From Serratia grimesii NBRC 13537 (GTDB lineage: Bacteria > Pseudomonadota > Gammaproteobacteria > Enterobacterales > Enterobacteriaceae), in assembly GCF_001590905.1 (NCBI RefSeq), contig NZ_BCTT01000019.1:1-64000 (forward strand): DNA of 64,000 bases, given 5' to 3'. Positions within the stretch are counted from its first letter, which is position 1, and every line of letters begins with the position of its first letter. Under the pieces are notes generated by a model. That model saw nothing but the letters and a program-made list of their open reading frames with translations. It did not search any database and was not told the DNA's origin. Shown one piece after another: positions 33,525-40,302 of this stretch. The position numbers and the translations under genes were made by a program.

Positions 33525-34094
33525 TTATGGCAGCACTTTTGCTGACAAAATGACGATAGGCTTGCTCGGGACATTCTGGTACGGACCAACGTTACCGGTT
33601 GGTGCCTGGGAGATTTTATCCACTACATCCATACCTTTGATCACTTTACCGAACACCGCATAACCGAAGTCACGCTGACCGTGATCCAGGAAGGCATTAT
33701 CCGCCACATTCAGGAAGAACTGGCTGGTAGCGCTGTCCTTGTCGGCAGTACGCGCCATCGAAATGGTGCCGCGCATGTTACGCAGACCGTTATCCGCTTC
33801 GTTCTTGATTGGCGCCTGCGTTGATTTTTGCTGCATATCCGCAGTAAAACCACCGCCCTGAACCATAAAGCCCGGGATCACACGGTGGAAAACAGTGTTG
33901 TTGTAATAGCCGCTGTTCACGTAGTCAACGAAGTTCTTGGTGGAAACCGGAGCCTTCTGACTGTCGAGCGCTAATTCGATATTCCCTGCTGAAGTGGTCA
34001 GCATGACATGAGTTTCACCGGCGGCGAAAGCAGCGGGCGCCATTGCTGTCAGGGAACACAGCGCAACGAAGGTCACTAAAGTACGTTTGAACAT
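33525..34094 (-). CDS. ppiA: Periplasmic cyclophilin-type peptidyl-prolyl isomerase A
   Basis: A 189-residue periplasmic cyclophilin. The signal peptide [20 protein letters not shown] is cut after AFA near residue 24. The cyclophilin fold has [15 protein letters not shown], carrying the catalytic Arg, and [24 protein letters not shown] 34094 is chosen because it gives the signal peptide; the longer frame does not. E. coli ppiA is controlled by CRP; a CRP-like site lies about 100 bases upstream here. Confidence 0.94.
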   Translation of the reverse strand: MFKRTLVTFVALCSLTAMAPAAFAAGETHVMLTTSAGNIELALDSQKAPVSTKNFVDYVNSGYYNNTVFHRVIPGFMVQGGGFTADMQQKSTQAPIKNEADNGLRNMRGTISMARTADKDSATSQFFLNVADNAFLDHGQRDFGYAVFGKVIKGMDVVDKISQAPTGNVGPYQNVPSKPIVILSAKVLP

Positions 34095-34189
34095 TAACGG
34101 GTCCTTTCTCTGGGAGACAAACAACGGAAAAGCGCCTTGATTCTAAAGAGCTGTACCTGCGAGTGCCAGCCATTTACCTATATTTACGT

Positions 34190-34211
34190 AATTGTGGGAT
34201 ATATCTCAGCC
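34190..34211. promoter_or_regulatory. Possible CRP-binding site between ppiA and the beta-glucoside locus
   Basis: AATTGTGGGATATATCTCAG has the TGTG(A)-N6-TC(A)CA layout with one mismatch in each half. It lies in the divergent region, 96-117 bases upstream of ppiA and about 145 bases upstream of the operator palindrome. It could serve either gene. Confidence 0.35.
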
Positions 34212-34352
34212 AACCCCGAAATTTACTGCCAAAAGTATGATCGCCTTAGACCTTTTTGCCAACCGCATCACGCATTTTTTGCCCTTTTTACACCTTCGTC
34301 GCTTTTTGCGACACAACTCCCGGTTTCGTTTCTCATTCTGGTTAATCTAAAC

Positions 34353-34372
34353 AAATGAGAGCGCTCTCATTT
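34353..34372. promoter_or_regulatory. LacI-family operator palindrome
   Basis: A perfect 20-base palindrome with core ATGAGAGCGCTCTCAT, 67 bases upstream of the EIIA gene. The symmetric central CG is typical of LacI-family operators. The 14-base centre TGAGAGCGCTCTCA differs from the CebR/CelR cellobiose operator TGGGAGCGCTCCCA at one symmetric position. The LacI-family gene at 36197 is the obvious ligand-responsive partner. Confidence 0.75.
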
Positions 34373-34438
34373 TGGAGCGACACTGAAAATAATGAATATC
34401 CGCCGGCATGACTGTCGCGCAATAACAGGAGAAATAAT

Positions 34439-34795
34439 GTGAGTGAATTGATGACTGAAACTGAAATCAGCCCCGATTTTGAAAGCACCATCATGGAACT
34501 GCTGGTGTTCTCCGGTGGCGCCCGCAGCAGTGCGCTGATGGCGCTACAGCAAGCCCGTGCCGGCGACTTTACCGCTTCAGCCAAACATATGGCCGAATCC
34601 AAACAGTCGGTAAAAAAGGCTCACCTGATCCAGACCCAACTGATCGGCCTGGACGAAGGCTGCGGCAAACTGACCATCAACCTGATTACCGTTCATGCTC
34701 AGGACCATCTGATGAACGCTATGGTGATCCAGGATCTGGCGGACGACATGATTGAACTTTATCGCCGTCAGGCCCAAATGGGGATTCATGCATGA
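34439..34795 (+). CDS. PTS lactose/cellobiose-type EIIA
   Basis: A 118-residue all-helical PTS EIIA of the Lac family, which carries phosphate from HPr to a sugar-specific EIIB. FSGGARSSALMALQQARAGDF is in the first helices, and the phospho-His lies in the family motif VHAQDHLM (first His). The start is GTG 34439, with AGGAGA 6 bases upstream; ATG 34437 is followed at once by TGA and ATG 34451 is too far from the SD. It overlaps the next gene by 4 bases. No EIIB or EIIC is adjacent. Confidence 0.9.
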   Translation: MSELMTETEISPDFESTIMELLVFSGGARSSALMALQQARAGDFTASAKHMAESKQSVKKAHLIQTQLIGLDEGCGKLTINLITVHAQDHLMNAMVIQDLADDMIELYRRQAQMGIHA

Positions 34796-36099
34796 AATCG
34801 TTAAAAATCGCTGTTATCGGCGGCGGCAGCAGCTACACGCCAGAATTGGTCGATGGGCTGATCCAACGTATTGAAGAGTTGCCGGTCACTGAATTGGCAC
34901 TGGTAGACGTTGAGCCTGGCCGCGAGAAAGTAGAAATCATTGCCGCACTGACCCAACGTATGCTGGCACGCCACGGGCTGGAGCAAGTGAAGGTTAGCGT
35001 GCATTTCGAGCTGGATGACGCGATTCGCGGTGCCAGCTTCGTACTGACGCAGTTTCGCGTCGGGCAGTTGCCTGCACGTGCCGCCGACGAGCGTTTAGGG
35101 TTGAAATACGATTTGATCGGCCAGGAAACCACTGGCGTTGGTGGCTTTGCCAAAGCACTGCGCACAATTCCAGTCATGCTGGATATTGCACGCAGAGTAG
35201 AAAAATTGGCACCTGATGCCTGGATCATCAACTTCACCAACCCAGCCGGTATCGTCACTGAAGCGGTCTCTCGTTACACCAACGCGAAAATTATCGGCCT
35301 GTGCAATGTGCCGATCAGCATGCACCATATGATCGCCAACATGCTGAAAGCGCCTTATAGCGAAGTACAACTGCAGTTTGCCGGTCTGAACCACATGGTG
35401 TGGGTACATCAGGTAATGCAAAATGGCCTCGACGTGACCGACAAGGTCATCGATATGCTGTGCGACGGTGCCGCTCTGACTATGAACAACATCAAAGAAG
35501 AACCGTGGCAGCCTGATTTCCTGCGTGCTGTCGGTGCGATCCCATGCCCATATCACCGCTATTTCTATCAGACTAAAGAGATGCTGGCCGAAGAAATTGC
35601 CGCAGCGGCCGAACGCGGTACTCGCGCCGAACAAGTGATGAAAGTAGAGAAAGAGTTGTTTGAACTGTATGCCGACCCACATCTCGACAGCAAACCAGAA
35701 CAACTCAGTTTCCGCGGCGGATCATACTATTCAGAAGTCGCGCTGGAGCTTATCCGTGCGATCCATAATAATCTCGGTACGCAATTAGTCGTCAATACAG
35801 CAAACCGTGGCGCTATTCGCGGTTTGCCAGACGACGCTGTGATAGAAACTAACTGTATCGTCGATGCACAGGGTGCACATCCGCTGACGTTTGGCACGTT
35901 GCCAGACGCCATGCATGCGCTGACCCAACAGGTCAAAGCCTACGAACGTCTGACCATCGAAGCTGCCGTACATGGCGATCGACGTAGCGGTCTGTTGGCG
36001 CTGGTCACCAATCCACTGGTAGGCAATGCTAACGTGGCACAACCCCTGCTGGATGAAGTGTTGGCGGTGAATGCACCTTATCTGCCGCAATTCAAATAA
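34792..36099 (+). CDS. 6-phospho-beta-glucosidase, GH4 family
   Basis: A 435-residue GH4 enzyme that needs NAD+ and a divalent metal and hydrolyses phosphorylated beta-glucosides such as cellobiose-6-P. The N-terminal Rossmann loop reads AVIGGGSSYTPELVDG. The metal and catalytic segments GLCNVPISMHHM (Cys) and GLNHMVWV (His) and the motif INFTNPAGIVTEAV are present. Length is typical (435-450). It starts within the EIIA stop (ATGA overlap), so the two are coupled. A strong terminator follows. It resembles LicH/CelF-type rather than alpha-glucosidase GH4 members. Confidence 0.92.
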   Translation: MKSLKIAVIGGGSSYTPELVDGLIQRIEELPVTELALVDVEPGREKVEIIAALTQRMLARHGLEQVKVSVHFELDDAIRGASFVLTQFRVGQLPARAADERLGLKYDLIGQETTGVGGFAKALRTIPVMLDIARRVEKLAPDAWIINFTNPAGIVTEAVSRYTNAKIIGLCNVPISMHHMIANMLKAPYSEVQLQFAGLNHMVWVHQVMQNGLDVTDKVIDMLCDGAALTMNNIKEEPWQPDFLRAVGAIPCPYHRYFYQTKEMLAEEIAAAAERGTRAEQVMKVEKELFELYADPHLDSKPEQLSFRGGSYYSEVALELIRAIHNNLGTQLVVNTANRGAIRGLPDDAVIETNCIVDAQGAHPLTFGTLPDAMHALTQQVKAYERLTIEAAVHGDRRSGLLALVTNPLVGNANVAQPLLDEVLAVNAPYLPQFK

Positions 36100-36148
36100 C
36101 CGTCGGGCAAACCACGGTTACTGATACATTGCTATAACTAGTATGTCG

Positions 36149-36175
36149 GGGTTCGGTTCGCCGAACCCGTTTTTT
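36149..36175 (+). terminator. Intrinsic terminator after the GH4 gene
   Basis: GGGTTCGG and CCGAACCC pair around a TTCG tetraloop, followed by GTTTTTT. It ends the EIIA-GH4 transcript and lies just upstream of the LacI-family gene, excluding the far-upstream start (36143) of that frame. Confidence 0.9.
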
Positions 36176-36196
36176 GCTGTAATCAGGAGTCAGATG

Positions 36197-37177
36197 ATGG
36201 TGACACTGGAAGATGTCGCAGCCTTGGCAGGCGTGTCACGCGCCACGGTGTCACGCGTAGTGAATGGCGATACCAACGTTAAAGGGCAAACCCGCGAGAA
36301 GGTTGAGCGTGCTGTAGCTCAACTCGGCTATACCCCCAATCCTGCCGCCCGTGCATTGGCTTCCAGCCACAGTAATACTCTGGGACTTGTCACCACCTCG
36401 TATCGCGGTGGTTTCTTCGGCGCACTCATGGACTGTGTCCAAACCGAAGCCGAATCTCACGGCAAGCAACTGCTTGTGACCCAGGGTCGTAGCAGTGCAG
36501 AAAACGAATGGCAGGCAATTCAGCGACTGTTCAGCCTACGCTGTGATGGCGTGATCCTTCATGTCCGTTTCCTCAGTGATGACCAACTGCGTCAATTAGC
36601 GACGGAACAACGCCGCTTTGTGCTACTCGATCGTCTGGTTCCCGGCCTGGAAGAGCGTTGCGTCACCTTCGATCATCCACGCGCCAGCCGAATGGCAACA
36701 CAGCAGTTGATCGATGCCGGTCACCGGCACATCGCCTGCATCAGCGGCCCGCGCGACCGCCCTTCCAGCCGACTGCGACTCGATGGTTTTGAACAAGCGA
36801 TGCAGTCTGCACATATCAAACCCGTCGCCTGCGTCGAAGGGCTATACGATCTTGAAAGCGGGTATCGTTGCGCCGACCAACTGCTGCAAATGAAAACGAC
36901 GCCTACCGCAATCTATTGCTGCAACGAAGAGATGGCCATCGGTGCGCTGCTGGCGATCAACGAGCACCGCCTGCGAGTCCCGCAAGATATTTCGTTAATT
37001 TGTTACGACAGCGGTGAACGCGCCCCCTTCGTACGGCCTGCGCTGACCAGCGTGCATTTTCCAATTACCGAAATGGCACAGTACGCCGCGCGTCTGTTGA
37101 TTGACCCGACCACAACCAGCATCAGCTTCTCGCCGATCGTCATCAGCCGTGACTCGATCGTGACGGCAAGCAAATAG
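36197..37177 (+). CDS. LacI family transcriptional regulator (AscG-like)
   Basis: A 326-residue LacI/GalR regulator. The HTH and hinge are at residues 1-58 (MVTLEDVAALAGVSRATVSRV... AARALAS), followed by a periplasmic-binding-like sensor with TNTLGLVTTS-like strand and CNEEMAIGALLAI. It resembles AscG, a beta-glucoside repressor. ATG 36197 is preferred (AGGAG 7 bases upstream); ATG 36194 is possible. It follows the EIIA-GH4 pair behind a terminator and probably has its own promoter. It probably binds the palindrome at 34353-34372. Confidence 0.9.
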   Translation: MVTLEDVAALAGVSRATVSRVVNGDTNVKGQTREKVERAVAQLGYTPNPAARALASSHSNTLGLVTTSYRGGFFGALMDCVQTEAESHGKQLLVTQGRSSAENEWQAIQRLFSLRCDGVILHVRFLSDDQLRQLATEQRRFVLLDRLVPGLEERCVTFDHPRASRMATQQLIDAGHRHIACISGPRDRPSSRLRLDGFEQAMQSAHIKPVACVEGLYDLESGYRCADQLLQMKTTPTAIYCCNEEMAIGALLAINEHRLRVPQDISLICYDSGERAPFVRPALTSVHFPITEMAQYAARLLIDPTTTSISFSPIVISRDSIVTASK

Positions 37178-37485
37178 ATCACAAAAAAACCTCAGTAGCT
37201 TTCATTGATTGCATCAAAAAATCGACAGCCATCACAAAAACTCCCGTTGTCTGTGCTAGGATCCGCTCCCTGGTGGCCTGATCGGGACTTTTCTCTGCTT
37301 TTGCCAGGAAAAACCAGCGGCCTTTACCCAGTGTTATACCCTATGAATTTCAAATTGCAGCAAAGTGCCTAGCTCACTCATCGAAGCTTACTTAGGTAAG
37401 TGACTGGGGGAGTTAATGTAGGTAACAACACTGCGATTTGAAAGGCGGCGGGAGTAATCCTAACAGACATAATCAGGCCTATATA
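37178..37485. other. Intergenic region upstream of tsgA
   Basis: 308 bases without a gene between the LacI-family regulator and tsgA. The second half is an ATACCC-type repeat (37336-37456). The first half probably holds the tsgA promoter, though I cannot place -35 and -10 with confidence. Confidence 0.5.
37336..37456. repeat. ATACCC-type imperfect palindromic repeat (copy 3)
   Basis: About 121 bases starting ATACCCTATGAATTTCAAATT. The central CTTACTTAGGTAAGTGACTG is nearly the same as in the copy at 33267. The right part, CTGCGATTTGAAAGGCGGCG, mirrors the left end imperfectly. It ends about 30 bases before tsgA. Confidence 0.6.
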
Positions 37486-38670
37486 ATGAATGACAGCAAC
37501 CGTCTACGGCTTACCTGGATCAGCTATTTTTCTTACGCGCTGACCGGTGCTTTAGTTATCGTCACAGGGATGGTGATGGGAAACATTGCAGAGTACTTTA
37601 ATCTGCCGGTTTCCAGCATGAGTAATACGTTTACCTTTCTTAACGCCGGTATTTTGATTTCGATCTTCCTCAATGCCTGGCTGATGGAAATTATCCCGCT
37701 GAAACGCCAACTGATGTTTGGCTTTATCCTGATGGTATTGGCTGTCGCAGGACTGATGGTGAGCAAAAGCTTAACCATGTTCTCGTTATGCATGTTTATC
37801 CTTGGTGTGGTCAGCGGTATCACCATGTCGATAGGCACCTTCTTGATCACCCATATGTACGCGGGCCGTCAACGCGGTTCACGTCTGCTGTTCACTGACT
37901 CCTTCTTCAGTATGGCTGGGATGATCTTCCCGATTGTCGCCGCAATGCTGTTGGCGCGTCAGATCGGTTGGTACTGGGTGTACGCGTGTATCGGCCTGCT
38001 GTACGTGGGTATCTTTGTGCTAACCCTGTTCTCCGAGTTCCCGGTTCTGGGCAATAAAGGCGCCGACGCGGGTCAGCCGGTAGCGAAAGAGAAATGGGGT
38101 ATCGGCGTGTTGTTCCTGTCGATCGCCGCACTGTGCTACATCCTCGGTCAGCTCGGTTTCATTCAGTGGGTACCGGAATACGCCACCAAGTCCTTCGGGA
38201 TGGATATCAGCCAGGCCGGTAAACTGGTGAGTGATTTCTGGACGTCGTACATGGTTGGTATGTGGGTGTTCAGCTTTATCCTGCGCTTCTTTGATTTGCA
38301 GCGCATCGTCACCATTCTGGCTGCGTTGGCGACCGGTGCGATGTATCTGTTCGTCAGCACCGACAACCCGGAACACCTGGGCTACTACATTATGGCTCTG
38401 GGCTTCGTTTCAAGTGCGATCTATACCACGTTGATCACTCTGGGCTCGTTGCAGACCAAGGTTTCCTCACCGAAACTGGTTAACTTCATCCTGACCTGCG
38501 GTACCATCGGTACCATGCTGACCTTCGTGGTCACTGGCCCGATTGTAGCGAAAGGTGGTGCACACGCAGCGCTGACTACCGCTAACGGCCTGTACCTGGC
38601 GGTATTCGTGATGTGTCTGCTGCTCGGTTTCGTGACCAAGCACCGCAGCCACGGCCACGTGACGCACTAA
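37486..38670 (+). CDS. tsgA: MFS transporter TsgA
   Basis: A 394-residue major facilitator with about 12 transmembrane segments, matching E. coli TsgA (393). It begins [26 protein letters not shown] and contains [21 protein letters not shown]. The transport substrate is unknown. ATG 37486 is chosen on family alignment; the frame is open into the upstream repeat. In E. coli tsgA directly precedes nirB; here codA is inserted between them on the opposite strand. Confidence 0.93.
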   Translation: MNDSNRLRLTWISYFSYALTGALVIVTGMVMGNIAEYFNLPVSSMSNTFTFLNAGILISIFLNAWLMEIIPLKRQLMFGFILMVLAVAGLMVSKSLTMFSLCMFILGVVSGITMSIGTFLITHMYAGRQRGSRLLFTDSFFSMAGMIFPIVAAMLLARQIGWYWVYACIGLLYVGIFVLTLFSEFPVLGNKGADAGQPVAKEKWGIGVLFLSIAALCYILGQLGFIQWVPEYATKSFGMDISQAGKLVSDFWTSYMVGMWVFSFILRFFDLQRIVTILAALATGAMYLFVSTDNPEHLGYYIMALGFVSSAIYTTLITLGSLQTKVSSPKLVNFILTCGTIGTMLTFVVTGPIVAKGGAHAALTTANGLYLAVFVMCLLLGFVTKHRSHGHVTH

Positions 38671-38687
38671 TCTGCTATCGTGATGTG

Positions 38688-38713
38688 AAAAGGGCGCCTC
38701 GGCGCCCTTTTTT
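38688..38713. terminator. Bidirectional terminator, tsgA / codA
   Basis: AAAAGGGCGCC (38688-38698) and GGCGCCCTTTT (38701-38711), plus further T, form a hairpin with T-runs on both strands between convergent stops. Confidence 0.85.
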
Positions 38714-38730
38714 ATACGACCTGCTGCACC

Positions 38731-40014
38731 TTAGCGCCGGAAATCCACCTTCTCATCCTGCGTCAGATACAACGTCGTTTCCGCGGGCCGGGTTTCGGCA
38801 ATCACCGCCCCTTCGCGTATCGAATAGCGTACTGGCGTCTGCCTACGCACGGCATCAAAACCGCTTTCTGCAGGCAAAATTACCAGATTGGCGCTGTTGC
38901 CTGCCGCCAAGCCGTAATCCGTCAGATGTAAAGTCCGTGCACTGTGGCTGGTTATCAATTTCAACCCGTCGTCGATCTGGCCATACCCCATCAGTTGACA
39001 CACATGCAACCCCATATGCAGCACCTGCAGCATATTGGCGGTACCCAGCGGATACCAAGGATCGAACACATCGTCATGACCAAAGCAGACGTTGATCTCC
39101 GCTTCCAGCATCTCCTTAACCCGGGTAATGCCACGCCGTTTAGGGTAGCTGTCGAAGCGTCCTTGCAGGTGGATATTCACCAGCGGATTCGCAACAAAGT
39201 TAATGCCGGACATTTTCAACAGACGGAATAACCGCGACGTGTAAGCACCATTGTAAGAGTGCATCGCCGTGGTGTGACTGGCCGTCACCCTACTCCCCAT
39301 CCCCAACTTCAGCGCCAGTGCGGCGACGGTTTCAACAAAACGCGACTGCTCATCATCAATCTCGTCACAATGTACGTCTACCAGCCGATCGTACTTTTGC
39401 GCCAGGGCAAACGCCTTGTGCAAGGACTCCACCCCGTATTCACGGGTGAACTCAAAGTGTGGAATAGCGCCTACCACGTCGGCTCCCAGCCGCAGTGCTT
39501 CTTCCAACAGTGCCTCACCGTTGGGGTAGGACATAATGCCCTCTTGAGGGAAGGCGACGATTTGCAGCGTCACCCAAGGCGCAACCTCTTGTTTCACTTC
39601 CAGCATCGCACGTAACGCGGTCAGGGTTGGATCAGAGACGTCTACGTGAGTACGTACATATTGCACACCATTGGCGATCTGCCATTTGAGTGTCTGCCAG
39701 GCGCGTTGCTTAACATCTTCATGGGTTAGCAGCGCCTTGCGCTCTGCCCAACGCTCAATGCCTTCAAACAGGGTGCCAGACTGGTTCCAGGTTGGCTGTC
39801 CGGCAGTTTGGGTGGTATCCAAGTGAATGTGCGGCTCAACAAATGCCGGCATCGCTAACCCACCCTGCGCATCCAGCACATCGTTTCGCCACTCCAGCCC
39901 TTCCGGCTGGGGAACGAGATGCGCGATGCGCCCATGCTCGATAGCCAACTGCCACAACCCTTCATGCCCACTCAGACGCAGGTTGTCGATAAACTTCAAT
40001 GGATTCTTGGACAC
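38731..40014 (-). CDS. codA: Cytosine deaminase
   Basis: A 427-residue amidohydrolase, the length of E. coli CodA. It deaminates cytosine to uracil for pyrimidine salvage. Metal ligands are visible: His62 and His64 in PHIHLD, the His in [13 protein letters not shown] with its catalytic Glu, the His of ASHTTAMHS, and the Asp in [11 protein letters not shown]. The start is GTG 40014 ((M)[11 protein letters not shown]) with GAGGTGAAGG just upstream. No codB permease is adjacent, so the gene stands alone here. It is divergent from nirB and convergent with tsgA. Confidence 0.93.
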   Translation of the reverse strand: MSKNPLKFIDNLRLSGHEGLWQLAIEHGRIAHLVPQPEGLEWRNDVLDAQGGLAMPAFVEPHIHLDTTQTAGQPTWNQSGTLFEGIERWAERKALLTHEDVKQRAWQTLKWQIANGVQYVRTHVDVSDPTLTALRAMLEVKQEVAPWVTLQIVAFPQEGIMSYPNGEALLEEALRLGADVVGAIPHFEFTREYGVESLHKAFALAQKYDRLVDVHCDEIDDEQSRFVETVAALALKLGMGSRVTASHTTAMHSYNGAYTSRLFRLLKMSGINFVANPLVNIHLQGRFDSYPKRRGITRVKEMLEAEINVCFGHDDVFDPWYPLGTANMLQVLHMGLHVCQLMGYGQIDDGLKLITSHSARTLHLTDYGLAAGNSANLVILPAESGFDAVRRQTPVRYSIREGAVIAETRPAETTLYLTQDEKVDFRR

Positions 40015-40201
40015 CCTTCACCTCTGCTGTTTCAACCCGTTTTACTCATCATACTGGCAGCGAATCATACAGACAAAGCTACCGGGCGTTTATTACGCTG
40101 TCTGTTACTCCCGAATGCGTATTTATCGCGTTGACTGGCTCGTTTCAGCTAAAGGTGAATAAAAACCGCAACTTATGAAATATCGATAAAAATCATCCAT
40201 A

Positions 40202-40217
40202 TACCACATTAGAGGTA
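40202..40217. promoter_or_regulatory. NarL/NarP 7-2-7 site of the nirB promoter
   Basis: TACCACA-TT-AGAGGTA is an inverted heptamer pair with 2-base spacing. One half (TACCTCT on the minus strand) fits the TACYNMT consensus fully. Its centre (40209.5) is about 69.5 bases before the expected nirB transcription start, the same position as in E. coli. Confidence 0.75.
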
Positions 40218-40230
40218 TATGGAGGGACGC

Positions 40231-40244
40231 TTGATTTGCATCAA
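40231..40244. promoter_or_regulatory. FNR-binding site of the nirB promoter
   Basis: TTGATTTGCATCAA is a perfect TTGAT-N4-ATCAA FNR site. Its centre (40237.5) is about 41.5 bases before the expected start, as in class II FNR promoters. Confidence 0.88.
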
Positions 40245-40265
40245 TAAATCGCCCGTAGGGAGGAA

Positions 40266-40271
40266 TAAGGT
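40266..40271 (+). promoter_or_regulatory. nirB promoter -10 element
   Basis: TAAGGT, correctly placed 3' of the FNR site, predicts a transcription start near 40278-40279 and a leader of about 25 bases before nirB. Confidence 0.6.
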
Positions 40272-40302
40272 AACGCTAGGAAACCAGAATTTTGAGGCAA
40301 TA

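Larger units (their letters stand above)
34095..34438. other. Divergent ppiA / PTS-EIIA regulatory region
   Basis: 344 bases without a convincing gene; a 73-codon frame at 34137-34358 has no Shine-Dalgarno and no family likeness. It holds the possible CRP site (34190-34211) and the operator palindrome (34353-34372). TAATCT at 34343-34348 could be a -10 just before the operator, but no good -35 fits. Confidence 0.5.

Noticed and set aside
34137-34358. A 73-codon ORF between ppiA and the EIIA gene
   Set aside because: No Shine-Dalgarno, no recognisable domain, and it runs across the promoter region of the beta-glucoside locus up to the operator.
34427-34453. ATG 34437 or ATG 34451 as the EIIA start
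   Set aside because: The first is followed at once by TGA; the second is 18 bases from the Shine-Dalgarno. GTG 34439 is correctly spaced.
36143-36193. Upstream start of the LacI-family gene
   Set aside because: It lies inside the terminator hairpin and would add 18 non-family residues; ATG 36197 has a good ribosome binding site.
37438-37485. Upstream start of TsgA
   Set aside because: The extra 16 residues are translated from the end of an intergenic repeat; the family start is at 37486.
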